Part shown: positions 1 to 9,200 of the stretch, in pieces
Position numbering within the stretch: the stretch's first letter is position 1
Layout: the number at the start of each line of letters is the position of its first letter
DNA from: Chloroflexota bacterium
GTDB taxonomy: Bacteria; Chloroflexota; Anaerolineae; Anaerolineales; Anaerolineaceae
Assembly: GCA_016838895.1 (NCBI GenBank)
Contig: JAEKNU010000024.1
Span: forward strand, 1 to 56,339
Length of the DNA stretch: 56,339 bases
Direction: 5' to 3'
Notes under the pieces: generated by a model
What the model saw: the letters and a program-made list of their open reading frames with translations, nothing else
Databases searched by the model: none
Told to the model about the DNA's origin: nothing
Made by a program: the position numbers and the translations under genes

Positions 1-1
1 C

Positions 2-1639
2 CCCAAAGCGCTAAAAAATTGGCGTGAATATATTACTGGCTACCTCATGATCGCTCCTTCATTGATTCTGATTGGCGTATTTGGGATATTCCCAGTGGGG
101 TTTGCGCTGTTTGTCAGTTTATATAAGTGGCGGCTCAAGAGAGGGGATATGATCGGGCTGGCTAACTATGCCAACGTTGTTGGCAACCTGGCGTATCTAT
201 TAATTTTCGCAATCGGCATTGGGGCATTGTTTTTCGCATTCTTTCGATTTCGTAAAGCCTACCGGGCGTTTGCTGAAAAACCTATACGTTTTTGGTTGCT
301 CAATATTCCTGCGATTTTGACCGCAGCAGCAGGTTTGAGTTTTGTGCGTTGGACAGTGGTTCTTCTTCCAAATATCCTGGATATTGCCAATGCCATTACG
401 GGGGTGACGAAAACCAGGGAATTATTCGTGCAATTATTAGGAGAAGCCTTCAATGCACCTGAAGTGGTTCAAGCACGAATGTTATTGTTATGGCTGATAT
501 TGGCGAGTTTCGTTACCGTAATCATAAGTGTTTTCTTATGGCAAAAAATTGAAAATGTTAAGAATCAGGGAACCTTAGTAACGGCCTGGATGGGCGTGGG
601 GGTAGGCGCGATTATCCTTCAATTTACCTATTCCGAGATGATGACCACCTATAACACTGCTGTTCAAGCTGGCACAGATCCGGGCATATTCCCTCAATTG
701 ATTAGCATTATGAGTGGCGTTGTCCTTCTATTTATTGGTTGGAAAATCTGGAATAGTGCGAAAGATCAACAAAGTACGCTTTGGTTCGTGTTACGAATAT
801 TTTCAGCGCTGATCTTTATTGTCGGCGGCTGGATCATGGTAGGAGAATTGCCTGTGGCGGTCGCAACAGGAGACCCGGACCTTTGGGATGGATTACGAAA
901 TACATTTTTCTTCGCATTAGGAACAGTTCCCTTCCAATTGTCAATCTCTCTTTTCCTGGCCGTTTTGCTATTTCAAAAATTGCGGGGTTCCGAATTATTC
1001 AGAATATTATTCTTCCTGCCCTATGTGACGCCATCCGTGGCCAGTGCGATGGTTTTCCGCCAAATCTTTTCAAACCGCTTACAAGCCCCTGTAAATACCA
1101 TTCTCCGGGCAGTGGGTCTTGAACCTTTGCAATGGCTTTGGGAACCCAAAGGTATATTCCAACTTATGGCAACAAAAATCGGCGTTCAGGCATGGCCTGA
1201 ATGGGCGAATGGCCCCAGTTTGGCATTGACGGTTATTATGATTTTTACCATCTGGATTTTCGTAGGGTACGATATTGTTATTTATTTGGCCGGTTTGGGA
1301 AATATTTCAAAGGAGATGCAGGAGGCGGCTGAAATTGATGGCGCGAGCAGATGGCAGATTTTCCGGCATATCACTTTCCCGCTTCTTTCACCAACCACAT
1401 ATTTCCTATCATTGATTGCTATCATCGGAACGTTCAAAGCCTTCAATCAAATTTGGGTCATGCGTCTTGATGCTGCATTGGGAACTACAGATACCCTCAG
1501 CGTGGTGATTTTCAATGAATTTTTCACAAAACTGCGTTTTGGCTACGCCTCAGCAATGGCTTTTGTTCTTTTTGCGATTATCATAATCCTGACTTATATC
1601 AATAATAAAACAGTAGGGTCGAAGGTGTTCTATGGCTAA
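2..1639 (+). CDS. Carbohydrate ABC transporter permease, MalF/UgpA type, 5'-partial, with a large membrane insert
   Basis: Membrane subunit of a binding-protein-dependent sugar importer. The frame is already open at base 2, and the residues before the first ATG (base 47), [11 protein letters not shown], look like the usual cytoplasmic N-terminus of this family, so the true start lies left of the window. Counting from the ATG at 47, the C-terminal part (about 283-530) is a standard MetI-type domain with the ATPase-docking EAA loop [12 protein letters not shown]. Family members are about 300 residues. Here roughly 230 extra residues (about 44-275), with about six hydrophobic stretches (near 49-67, 83-103, 145-165, 181-195, 218-235, 246-266), separate the GLANY motif from the LRNTFFF segment. 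It overlaps the next permease by 8 bp, so the two are co-translated. The sugar is unknown. Confidence 0.88.
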   Translation, partial: PKALKNWREYITGYLMIAPSLILIGVFGIFPVGFALFVSLYKWRLKRGDMIGLANYANVVGNLAYLLIFAIGIGALFFAFFRFRKAYRAFAEKPIRFWLLNIPAILTAAAGLSFVRWTVVLLPNILDIANAITGVTKTRELFVQLLGEAFNAPEVVQARMLLLWLILASFVTVIISVFLWQKIENVKNQGTLVTAWMGVGVGAIILQFTYSEMMTTYNTAVQAGTDPGIFPQLISIMSGVVLLFIGWKIWNSAKDQQSTLWFVLRIFSALIFIVGGWIMVGELPVAVATGDPDLWDGLRNTFFFALGTVPFQLSISLFLAVLLFQKLRGSELFRILFFLPYVTPSVASAMVFRQIFSNRLQAPVNTILRAVGLEPLQWLWEPKGIFQLMATKIGVQAWPEWANGPSLALTVIMIFTIWIFVGYDIVIYLAGLGNISKEMQEAAEIDGASRWQIFRHITFPLLSPTTYFLSLIAIIGTFKAFNQIWVMRLDAALGTTDTLSVVIFNEFFTKLRFGYASAMAFVLFAIIIILTYINNKTVGSKVFYG

Positions 1640-2504
1640 ACAATATCGTTCAAAACGCTCCCATAAACCTGTCTATCAGATCCTGAATAATGTGGCGACA
1701 TACATGCTCCTCATTATTGGCGTCATTATTGCAGTTTTCCCATTTTACTGGATGATCTCAACTTCTCTCATGACACTTGGTGAGGCACAAGGAACACAGC
1801 TTATTCCTTCCTCTATCCATTTAGAGAACTATGTGCAGGCCTGGCAGGAAGCAAAATTCTCTACGTATTTATGGAACAGTTTCCGTATCACACTGATTTC
1901 ATTAGTAGGAGAGCTGGTGTGCAGCGTATTGGCAGCTTATGCGTTTGCCAGAATTAAATTTCCCGGACGGGATATTATTTTTGCTCTATTTCTAAGCACC
2001 ATGATGATCCCTGCAATGGTGACCATCATTCCGAATTTCCTCACGGTTACCTGGCTGGGGCGTATCGGTCCCTTGAAATGGATCAACAACTGGCCCGCCC
2101 TGACGATTCCATTTATGGGAAGCGCTTTTTCCATCTTCCTGCTGCGCCAATTTTTTACTCAGATACCTGATGAATTGTATGATACAGCTCGTATGGATGG
2201 CGCGGGGCATTTTCGCTTCTTGTGGAGTGTGGTAATTCCACTTTCCAAGTCCCCGATTATGGTGATTTCAATCTTGTCCTTTATCAGCAATTGGAATGCA
2301 TTAGCATGGCCTATGCTGGTTACGAATTCACCTGAATGGCGGCCTATCACGGTTGGATTGTTCAGCTTTATTGATGAAGCAGGGCAAATGATAAATCTAA
2401 TGATGGCAGGTGCGGTGATTGCAATCATTCCCATTCTGGTTTTGTATTTCTTCACGCAAAAGCAATTCACCGAAAGTATTTCTCGCAGCGGGTTGAAAGG
2501 ATAA
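1632..2504 (+). CDS. Carbohydrate ABC transporter permease, MalG/UgpE type
   Basis: Second membrane subunit of the importer, 290 residues, the normal length for this family. Six hydrophobic segments are visible, starting with one at about residues 22-43. The EAA loop near the C-terminal third ([21 protein letters not shown]) contacts the ATPase. The ATG lies inside the 3' end of the upstream permease gene (8 bp overlap), with a purine-rich stretch AAGGTG just before it. No ATP-binding subunit gene follows; many such importers borrow a shared MsmX-type ATPase encoded elsewhere. That is known for the family and is only inferred here. Confidence 0.93.
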   Translation: MAKQYRSKRSHKPVYQILNNVATYMLLIIGVIIAVFPFYWMISTSLMTLGEAQGTQLIPSSIHLENYVQAWQEAKFSTYLWNSFRITLISLVGELVCSVLAAYAFARIKFPGRDIIFALFLSTMMIPAMVTIIPNFLTVTWLGRIGPLKWINNWPALTIPFMGSAFSIFLLRQFFTQIPDELYDTARMDGAGHFRFLWSVVIPLSKSPIMVISILSFISNWNALAWPMLVTNSPEWRPITVGLFSFIDEAGQMINLMMAGAVIAIIPILVLYFFTQKQFTESISRSGLKG

Positions 2505-2527
2505 GGAATATATTTATGAGGTAGTTT

Positions 2528-2568
2528 CAGTCAATAAATTTGACTGTTTTACACAAAAAGTTTGTAAT
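2528..2568 (+). promoter_or_regulatory. Promoter of the binding-protein gene with an inverted repeat over the -35 box
   Basis: TTGACT at 2540-2545 and TGTAAT at 2563-2568 are separated by 17 bp. An inverted repeat, CAGTCAA (2528-2534) and TTGACTG (2540-2546) with a 5-base gap, covers the -35 box and could be an operator. An internal promoter would let the binding protein be made in excess over the permeases. Read from sequence only. Confidence 0.6.
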
Positions 2569-2603
2569 TTACTCAAACAGATTTAATAAGGAGAAAAGAA
2601 ATA

Positions 2604-4022
2604 ATGACAAAGAAATTTATGAAAAGCGTCATTCCAGTGATTGTGATCTTATCGATCGTAATGGCAGGTTGCGCACCACAGGCAGCGCCAACTGAAGCCC
2701 CTGCTGAAGCGGCCGTGGAAGCAACTGAAGCACCAGCCGAAGTTGTCGAAGAAGCGACTGAAGCTCCTGAAGAGGCAATGCCAGCTATTGATCCTACTGG
2801 TCAAACCATTACCTTCTGGCATGTTTGGGGAACTGGTCTGCCAAGTGAAACATTAGCAGGAATTGTAGATGAATTCAATGCCGGCAACGAATGGGGCATC
2901 ACAGTTGATGCACAAGATCAGGGTCGCTATAATGACCTGGAAGACGCCTTCAATGTGGCAATTCAATCTGGCGATATTCCTGATATTGTCACTGGTTATA
3001 CCAATGCCATGGCAAACTGGTATGCCGTAGATTCCATTGTTGATCTCACTCCATTTATGACAGACGCCTATTTTGGCCTGACAGCCGATGACACTGCAGC
3101 AATTTATGAAGGAACAATCGATGGTGGAAAGTCAGCAGATGGCATTCAATTTGGTTTCCCCATCAGTCAATCGGCAAATGTACTCTTCTACAATGCCCAA
3201 TGGGCACAAGAACTTGGCTTTGATGCAGCACCTGCTTCCTTTGCAGAATTCAAAGAACAGGCATGTGCAGCAGCAGAAGCAAACAACACAGACGATGATC
3301 CGGACAATGACGGTACCGGTGGTTTGGTGCTTGATACCGGCGCTTCCAACGTGGCATCCTGGGTATATGCAAATGGCGGAAATATGCTCAATGCAGCCGG
3401 TGATGGATATGATTACACTGCCCCAACCGTGGTGGATGTAGCTAATTTCTACAAGGAAATGTGGGACGAAAAATGTGCCTTCCAAACCGAATCCTACCCG
3501 AACCCCGAATTTGCCTCTCGTAAAGCACTCTATACAACCAGTTCTACCGCCGGTTTGCCATACCAGGTAGCCGCTTTCGAAGCAGAAGGTGCCATTCAGG
3601 ATGAGTGGACAATTATTCCATTCCCGGGAAAAGATGGCGGCCAGGCCGTTGATTTATACGGACAATACGTAGGTATTGCCAATACCAATCCGGAACGCCA
3701 AATGGCATCCTGGGTATTCCTGCAATACTTAACCTCACCGGAAGTACAGGCAAAATGGATCCAGGGTAGTGCATATTACCCAACTCGCAGCGATACCATT
3801 CCTATGGTAGATGCCTATAGCCAGGAGAACTTAATCTGGTCAACCGGCCTTACTTTCCTGGAATATGGTAGCGCAGAACCCGCATGGGCATCCTGGAGTC
3901 AGGTTCGCCGTGATGTGGAAACTTCATTTGCCGGCATACTTCAAGGAACAGTAGAAGATATTCCAGCCGCATTAGAAACACTAAATGCAACCGCCGCAGA
4001 GGCCATTGCTGAACTTCAATAA
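2604..4022 (+). CDS. Extracellular carbohydrate-binding lipoprotein of the ABC importer
   Basis: Solute-binding protein (SBP family 1) that would capture a sugar outside the membrane and pass it to the two upstream permeases. The signal peptide ends in the lipobox VMAGC with Cys23 as the lipidated residue. An acidic Ala/Pro/Glu-rich linker of about 35 residues follows (repeated EAPAE/EATEAP units), then the binding domain starting around TITFWHVWGTG. At 472 residues it is of normal length for the family. AAGGAG precedes the ATG by 10 bases. The order permease-permease-binding protein is less usual than binding protein first. An Asp/Asn-rich stretch near residues 228-237 (NNTDDDPDNDGTGG) resembles a calcium-binding loop. 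Substrate not predictable. Confidence 0.92.
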   Translation: MTKKFMKSVIPVIVILSIVMAGCAPQAAPTEAPAEAAVEATEAPAEVVEEATEAPEEAMPAIDPTGQTITFWHVWGTGLPSETLAGIVDEFNAGNEWGITVDAQDQGRYNDLEDAFNVAIQSGDIPDIVTGYTNAMANWYAVDSIVDLTPFMTDAYFGLTADDTAAIYEGTIDGGKSADGIQFGFPISQSANVLFYNAQWAQELGFDAAPASFAEFKEQACAAAEANNTDDDPDNDGTGGLVLDTGASNVASWVYANGGNMLNAAGDGYDYTAPTVVDVANFYKEMWDEKCAFQTESYPNPEFASRKALYTTSSTAGLPYQVAAFEAEGAIQDEWTIIPFPGKDGGQAVDLYGQYVGIANTNPERQMASWVFLQYLTSPEVQAKWIQGSAYYPTRSDTIPMVDAYSQENLIWSTGLTFLEYGSAEPAWASWSQVRRDVETSFAGILQGTVEDIPAALETLNATAAEAIAELQ

Positions 4023-4054
4023 TCATTACGTATTTTTTTACAATTAACATCAAA

Positions 4055-4086
4055 GGAGCGGATTCACCCGAATCCGCTCCATAATT
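4055..4086 (+). terminator. Rho-independent terminator after the ABC operon
   Basis: Perfect 11-bp stem GGAGCGGATTC (4055-4065) and GAATCCGCTCC (4070-4080) with loop ACCC, 33 bases after the stop of the binding-protein gene. The downstream T-run is weak (ATAATTTAATTT), but the stem is very stable. Confidence 0.75.
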
Positions 4087-4494
4087 TAATTTCTTTCTGT
4101 TTACTCGATTTGAAATCGTTTGTTATTTGTTTGTAACTTAAGTATTCTGCCCTAAACATATAAAACATATCATGAATATCTTTTCTACAAAACCATTCTC
4201 AATTTGAGCTGAACTAATAAACAGCATCAAAAAAATTGATACTCAGATGAACTTAACTACCAGATGGGTTTATCATTTGTTGCGGGGTGAAAAATGAAAG
4301 ATAAAACGGTGTAAGGTGTACTCTACCAGCGTCCAGAAAAATAATTCGGCTGAGGAAAATAAAGGCATCCATTAAAAAGGATTCAGATAAATGCCTGCAA
4401 TGGGTATTTAAATTATCAATATTACAACAGGATGAATATGCGTAAAAATTCTAAAATATTTGATTCAAAAAGACGGAGTGATTCTTATTGATCT
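4087..4494. other. Intergenic region without a recognisable gene
   Basis: About 400 AT-rich bases between the ABC operon terminator and the end of a convergent minus-strand gene. No tRNA-like cloverleaf, long repeat or credible coding frame was seen. The longest ATG frame with any hint of a ribosome site (4432) is only 19 codons. Confidence 0.5.
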
Positions 4495-5346
4495 TTAATG
4501 AGTTCGAATGGCTAAAGATCCTTCCATGTGTTGATTTGATAAATCCAATAAGTGAGAGGATTCTACTCCGGATGCTGGACAGCTTATTGTATTTCGCAGG
4601 AAGGATAGGATGTGGTTTGCAGTCCATTGCGGCTCGTCAATGGGTAATATGTGGCTTTCATGGGGGGGTAAAATGATTTGTGCATCGGGGAGCAGGTTTA
4701 GTGCATAATTTTGATCTGAGGTTAACTGCTGTTTACTCGTTTTGCCTTCCAATATACAAATCGGTTGAGTGATATTATTTGCACTTGTTATAAATGTGTT
4801 CTCACGATAGGCTATCAAATCACCTGCCAATACAGCCGGACGAACGTCCAATATCTGTTTTTGGAATATTTTATGGCCGGGTTTGATGGTTTGCAATTTC
4901 ATATGTTTTTCGATTACCATTTTTACTGCATGTTCTGCAGTTACTGGGTTACGTAAATTGTCAATTAGCGTTTGGGCAATAATCTGATGAATAACGGTAT
5001 TAATCAAGATGATGCCCTGAATCCATTGTGGGTATTTGCAAGCAAGATGAATGGCAATATTCCCACCCAAACCGTATCCAATCAGCACTGCTTGTTTGAT
5101 GTTTATATCATCCAACCAGTGTTGTATATCCTGGCTGTATTGGCTGACGGATTGCCTTCCCGGGGGATCGGATTTCCCATGACCGGGCAGGTCAACACTC
5201 AGGGTACGGCATCCTGGTAAGCGGCGCAATGTACTGGGCCAAAACAGATGATTTCCACCACTGCCATGTAAATAAACAATCGTTAGGGGGTCTTCTGATT
5301 GCCGTGGGTTGAACTCTGCAAAGTAGATTCCGTTGCTCAACGGCAT
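4495..5346 (-). CDS. Alpha/beta-hydrolase-fold protein lacking the catalytic serine
   Basis: 283 residues with the fold's landmarks: oxyanion-hole motif HGSGG (27-31), strand/loop VDLPGHGKSD (51-60) and nucleophile elbow GYGLGG (90-95). In active relatives the elbow reads G-x-S-x-G; here the nucleophile position 92 is Gly (codon GGT). The usual acid position, around LEGKTSKQQL (199-208), has no Asp, while a His in the expected C-terminal place (His232) remains. It may therefore be a binding or regulatory protein rather than an enzyme, unless a sequencing error is present. A good AGGAG precedes the ATG by 8 bases. It lies 11 bp downstream of a histidine kinase gene, as the third gene of murI-kinase-hydrolase. 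Confidence 0.85.
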   Translation of the reverse strand: MPLSNGIYFAEFNPRQSEDPLTIVYLHGSGGNHLFWPSTLRRLPGCRTLSVDLPGHGKSDPPGRQSVSQYSQDIQHWLDDINIKQAVLIGYGLGGNIAIHLACKYPQWIQGIILINTVIHQIIAQTLIDNLRNPVTAEHAVKMVIEKHMKLQTIKPGHKIFQKQILDVRPAVLAGDLIAYRENTFITSANNITQPICILEGKTSKQQLTSDQNYALNLLPDAQIILPPHESHILPIDEPQWTANHILSFLRNTISCPASGVESSHLLDLSNQHMEGSLAIRTH

Positions 5347-5357
5347 GCGATGTGCTC

Positions 5358-7142
5358 CTAGATGTAAGTTTCGATGTTTTGTAGTCGTTCCTCTGCCTGA
5401 TTATCTAATGGTATATAAACGATTATCTGGGTTCCTTTGCCGGGTTTGGATTTAATATCCAAAACGCCGTTTAATAATTCTGTGCGTTCCTTAAGATTTA
5501 TCATACCCAGACTACCGCGTTCCTCATAGGATTGCATGACACTTTGTACGTCAAATCCCTGACCATTATCCTGAATGTTGAGAACGGCAATCCCGGCATC
5601 ATCGGGATGGAGATCCAGGATAACACGTATCAAACTGGCCTGCGCATGTTTGCGAGCATTGTTGGCTGCTTCCTCGGAGATACTGAAAATTACACTTTGT
5701 TTGGCACTATCCAAGTGGAAGAGCACATTATTATTAATATCAGACTCGACGCTTTGTTGGAAAAAGTCTTTCATTTTGGTTGCCATACTGGATAAAGCAG
5801 CCACTAGACCTTCTGATTCCAACGCCAGGGGTCTGAGTGTGAAGAGCATATGGCGAATTTCTTCAGTAGTTTTACGTGCCAGGCTTTCAATGCGCCCAAT
5901 TTCTAGCAGCGCTTCTGCTTCATCTTGTTCCATTAGTTTTTGAGCGATGTTAGCACGCATAGCAATCGCGGATATGGATTGTGTAGGTCCGTCATGCAAC
6001 TCGCGGGCGAGTTGTTTGCGTGCTTCTTCCTGCGAGGCAATGATCCGTTCCTTTTCCAGTTTCAAATCTTCATATAATCGTGCATTTTGAATCGCAATTA
6101 CGGCTTGCGTCGAGAGCATTTCTAATATTTCCTGATGATTTTCAGTAAAGAAATCCTGATCGGGATGTGCGAAGAGAATGACGCCAAAAGAATTTATGCC
6201 GCGGCTGAGCGGCAGACATAAGGCACTTTGGCAGTCCTGAATAATCACCATCTCACTCAGTTCGGGATCATGCGCAGGTTCATCAGTAAATTGAGTAAGA
6301 CCATGCTGCAAGGTTTCGGAAAGAAGTCCATCTTTTGCCTTGAATTGAATTTTCATATCTCGTGGGGGAATACGGCGCCCGGCGGCGATAGCCAGTTTGC
6401 CTTCATCAAAAAGCATGACTGCAGAGACCAGACGCTCAGCATTATCATTGTCTTTGCCCAATATTTCATGGCATTTGGCTAGTGTAATCTCTAAAACCGA
6501 TGAATATTGCAGCGTCCCAGAAATGGCTTGGATGACATCATATAGCTCGTGGATGGAAAGTGCACCGGTTAGAATGGCTTGGGGTTCAATTTCAAGCTCT
6601 TCGTCATTTCTTTGTATCGATTTGCGATAGAGGAGACGCAACCAATGCACAGCCTGCTGACTCAACAAACCGACAATAACCGCGATGAGTAGATTAATCA
6701 CCAAAAAGACTCCCGGCATCCAAAAAGGGACCAACATGCCAGAAAAGAAAAGCGTATATATGGACTGAAGCAATGAGATGCCAACCGCAGCCATAATGCT
6801 TCCCAAAATATTAAAATAAACAGCACCAGAGAAAATGACTAAAATACTCGATAGAGCTAATGGACCGGGGAATCCCCTGGTAAAGATGAATAGCAAAATA
6901 CTTATCAGACCGTCAACCAGCACATTGATCAGCCGATGATGACGGATTCGGCGATTGAGGATGGTAGAAACTGAATTTAAAACATTCCAGATCAGGGAAA
7001 AAATTAGAATACCAACCAATGTCCAGTTAAAAGTGCGCGTGATACCCATTGCGCAGGCAAAACTAAGCAGTGTCAACCAGCGCAGTGAAATGGCGAACCA
7101 GTCAGGTAAGAATGGATAATTTGATTTCTGCACATTAATCAT
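5358..7142 (-). CDS. Membrane sensor histidine kinase with GAF domain, NarL/DegS type
   Basis: 594 residues. Five or so hydrophobic segments fill the first 165 residues. A GAF-type sensory domain spans about 200-355. The HisKA_3 dimerisation box ARELHDGPTQS follows with phosphoacceptor His383, then an HATPase_c domain with N-box EEAANNARKHA and G-box DNGQGFD. Kinases of this subgroup normally phosphorylate NarL/LuxR-type regulators; none is encoded next to it, so its partner is elsewhere. The start codon overlaps the stop of murI (ATGA), so translation is probably coupled to cell-wall precursor synthesis. The signal sensed is unknown. Confidence 0.92.
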   Translation of the reverse strand: MINVQKSNYPFLPDWFAISLRWLTLLSFACAMGITRTFNWTLVGILIFSLIWNVLNSVSTILNRRIRHHRLINVLVDGLISILLFIFTRGFPGPLALSSILVIFSGAVYFNILGSIMAAVGISLLQSIYTLFFSGMLVPFWMPGVFLVINLLIAVIVGLLSQQAVHWLRLLYRKSIQRNDEELEIEPQAILTGALSIHELYDVIQAISGTLQYSSVLEITLAKCHEILGKDNDNAERLVSAVMLFDEGKLAIAAGRRIPPRDMKIQFKAKDGLLSETLQHGLTQFTDEPAHDPELSEMVIIQDCQSALCLPLSRGINSFGVILFAHPDQDFFTENHQEILEMLSTQAVIAIQNARLYEDLKLEKERIIASQEEARKQLARELHDGPTQSISAIAMRANIAQKLMEQDEAEALLEIGRIESLARKTTEEIRHMLFTLRPLALESEGLVAALSSMATKMKDFFQQSVESDINNNVLFHLDSAKQSVIFSISEEAANNARKHAQASLIRVILDLHPDDAGIAVLNIQDNGQGFDVQSVMQSYEERGSLGMINLKERTELLNGVLDIKSKPGKGTQIIVYIPLDNQAEERLQNIETYI

Positions 7143-8017
7143 GATAACCGATTTTTACAAATAGACAAAACTACAGGGCTGTGTGAATTCCAACATAATG
7201 CTGTGACCGGTATTTCCTTGCCAATTAACTTAATAGCAAGTGATTGTAATGTGTCTGGGGATGAGGTGGTATAGCAATGAGGGATTGTTGATTTTCCCTG
7301 CGCTGCAAGAATGCCATATTTTTCCACCAGGCGCTTGGCCTGGCGGGCAACTGCTTCGGCAGGATTGATGACCCGAACCTGATCACCGACGATCTCCTGA
7401 ATTAAAGGAATTACAAAAGGATAATGAGTGCAGCCCAAAACGACTGTATCAATACCGGCATCCAGCATGGGGTTCAACGCATCCAGTAGAATTTTGCGGG
7501 TTTTTTGGCCTTGTAAATCACCGCTTTCGATCTGTTCAACCAGCCCGGAGCACGTGTTTTGCATGATACGAACTTGGGATGCGAAACGTTCAACAACAGA
7601 TGTATATAAAGGACCCTGAAATGTAGCCGGGGTTGCCAACACGCCAACCACACCGCTGAGGGTTTGTTCGGCGGCTGGCTTCACGGCCGGTTCCATGCCT
7701 ACAAATGGGATATGCGGGAATTGTTCGCGTAGAAAATTTAGGGCAGCAGCCGATGCAGTATTGCAGGCAACCACAATAATTTCTGCACCTTGAGAGATAA
7801 GGAAATCAGTTATGGCAACGGAGAATTCGCGTACCTCTTGTAATGGTCTTGGACCATAGGGTACATGTGCCTGATCGGCGATAAAGAGCATGGGTTGATT
7901 GGGAATGATATTTTGCAGGGAATGTAATATGGATAAGCCGCCGACACCGGAATCAAATACACCGATAATGGATCCCCGGGAGCTGCTAAATGGAATGGAA
8001 GCGGAATGATCGGCCAT
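7139..8017 (-). CDS. murI: Glutamate racemase
   Basis: Converts L-glutamate to D-glutamate for peptidoglycan precursors in the cytoplasm. 292 residues. Family motifs are present: GVFDSGVGGLS near the N-terminus, the first catalytic cysteine in VACNTASA and the second in VLGCTHYPF. The stop overlaps the start of the downstream kinase gene by 4 bp. No Shine-Dalgarno is seen; a TAAAAT box (8025-8030 on the minus strand) ends 7 bases before the ATG, suggesting a leaderless transcript independent of rplS, which has its own terminator upstream. Confidence 0.96.
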   Translation of the reverse strand: MADHSASIPFSSSRGSIIGVFDSGVGGLSILHSLQNIIPNQPMLFIADQAHVPYGPRPLQEVREFSVAITDFLISQGAEIIVVACNTASAAALNFLREQFPHIPFVGMEPAVKPAAEQTLSGVVGVLATPATFQGPLYTSVVERFASQVRIMQNTCSGLVEQIESGDLQGQKTRKILLDALNPMLDAGIDTVVLGCTHYPFVIPLIQEIVGDQVRVINPAEAVARQAKRLVEKYGILAAQGKSTIPHCYTTSSPDTLQSLAIKLIGKEIPVTALCWNSHSPVVLSICKNRLS

Positions 8018-8070
8018 TATGAATATTTTATCATCAATAAGGGGAAACCATGTGTAGCAATATTAACAAC

Positions 8071-8103
8071 AAAAAGGCACAATCACATGGTTCGGATTGC
8101 ACC
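8071..8103 (-). terminator. Terminator downstream of rplS
   Basis: On the minus strand GGTGCAATC (8103-8095) pairs with GATTGTGCC (8084-8076) over nine positions including two G-U pairs, followed by TTTTTG. It lies between rplS and murI and should separate their transcripts. Confidence 0.7.
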
Positions 8104-8135
8104 CTGGTTTTGTCAATGAAATAACCCTGCAGGAA

Positions 8136-8480
8136 CTAGAAGCGTTGTTTCAGACGTGCTTTCTTGCCAGTCAGTTCACGCAGATAGTATAAGCGCGAGC
8201 GACGGACTTTGCTGTGTCGTTCGACAATAACTTTTTCAATGCGTGGGCTAAAGAGGGGGAAAGTACGCTCAACACCAATACCATTGCTGGCAATACGACG
8301 CACGGTGAAGCTGGAACTGGCGCCATTGTTGTGTTGATATAGAATGGTACCTTTAAACTCCTGAATACGTTCGCGGTTACCTTCTTTAATCTTTACATGC
8401 ACACTGACCAAATCACCGGTACGTAATGCCGGGATGTTTTCATTTGCTTTGGGTTGAATTGCTTTAATTAAGTCTTCCAT
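8136..8480 (-). CDS. rplS: 50S ribosomal protein L19
   Basis: Structural protein of the large ribosomal subunit at the subunit interface. 114 residues, the normal length, with the typical conserved central and C-terminal parts (VHVKIKEGNRERIQEFKG and SRLYYLRELTGKKARLKQ). It is transcribed alone here: a consensus-like promoter lies upstream and a terminator follows. In many bacteria rplS sits with trmD, rimM and rpsP, which are absent from this neighbourhood. Confidence 0.97.
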   Translation of the reverse strand: MEDLIKAIQPKANENIPALRTGDLVSVHVKIKEGNRERIQEFKGTILYQHNNGASSSFTVRRIASNGIGVERTFPLFSPRIEKVIVERHSKVRRSRLYYLRELTGKKARLKQRF

Positions 8481-8534
8481 CTGTCCAAACCTTAATAAAG
8501 GATACGTTTTACGCTACTTCAAACGCGAAGCAAA

Positions 8535-8563
8535 ATTATATCATGAAGATGAAATGAGAGCAA
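8535..8563 (-). promoter_or_regulatory. Promoter of rplS
   Basis: On the minus strand TTGCTC (8563-8558), a 17-bp spacer and a perfect TATAAT (8540-8535). The predicted transcript has a leader of roughly 45-50 bases before the rplS ATG. Confidence 0.65.
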
Positions 8564-8604
8564 GGAGCAAAAAAATGTGGGTATGTTTTGTAGTATTTTC
8601 CCTC

Positions 8605-8638
8605 TTGACAATCATATATATACAAGCTAGAATATATA
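8605..8638 (+). promoter_or_regulatory. Promoter of padR-type gene with overlapping palindromic operator
   Basis: Consensus TTGACA (8605-8610), 17-bp spacer and TAGAAT (8628-8633). A 24-bp imperfect palindrome centred on AGCT (8615-8638) covers the spacer and the -10 box, so a bound repressor would block polymerase. The 17-base core ATACAAGCTAGAATATA (8620-8636) recurs identically at 9205-9221 before the next gene. PadR proteins commonly repress their own genes through such AT-rich palindromes. Confidence 0.8.
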
Positions 8639-8653
8639 ACATCGAGGATTTAT

Positions 8654-9184
8654 ATGTCTGTACGTTTAGTTTTATTGGGATTGTTACAGGATGGTCCCAA
8701 ATACGGTTATGAACTAAAGCATGTCATCGAAGATCATATGGGTGATTGGACGTCCATAGCCTTCGGTTCGATATATTTCGCGCTGGATAAATTGTCCAAA
8801 GAGGTATTTATTGAGAAGGTTGGCGTGGAGCAATCCGGCAATCGACCTTCACGTAGTGTGTATGGCATTACTGATGCCGGAAGAGATGAGTTTTCTCGAC
8901 TGCTGAGGGAAAATTGGCAGGATATTGATCGTCAATATTACCAATTGGATATCTGTCTATTTTTCATGAAGCATCTATCCAAAGAGGAAATACGTAGTTA
9001 TTTGCATGGTCGCATAAAAACCATGGAGGGAATATTGCAGCATCTGGATGAGCATGAAGCAGAAGAAATGAAGGATCCTAATATTCCAGCACAAGCGCGC
9101 GTAATTTTCTCACATACCCGAATCCATACCCTGGCAGAGGTTGAATGGTTGAAGCAAGTTTGGTCAACATTTGCTGAAGAATAG
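8654..9184 (+). CDS. PadR-family transcriptional regulator
   Basis: 176 residues. The N-terminal winged helix has the family pattern LVLLGLLQDGPKYGYELKHV and a wing ending in RSVYGITDAGRDEF. The C-terminal half (PF10400-like, about 90-175) is predicted helical and mediates dimerisation. GAGGA lies 8 bases before the ATG. The operator-like palindrome on its own promoter and before the downstream methyltransferase gene indicates autoregulation and control of that gene. The ligand is unknown. Confidence 0.93.
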   Translation: MSVRLVLLGLLQDGPKYGYELKHVIEDHMGDWTSIAFGSIYFALDKLSKEVFIEKVGVEQSGNRPSRSVYGITDAGRDEFSRLLRENWQDIDRQYYQLDICLFFMKHLSKEEIRSYLHGRIKTMEGILQHLDEHEAEEMKDPNIPAQARVIFSHTRIHTLAEVEWLKQVWSTFAEE

Positions 9185-9200
9185 TAATATTTTTTTTGCA

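Noticed and set aside
2680..2790. Apparent short tandem repeats in the binding-protein gene
   Set aside because: They encode the Glu/Ala/Pro linker of a lipoprotein; low-complexity coding sequence, not a DNA repeat element.
4432..4491. 19-codon frame in the first long intergenic region
   Set aside because: Only a poor ACAGG directly against the ATG; composition like the surrounding non-coding DNA.
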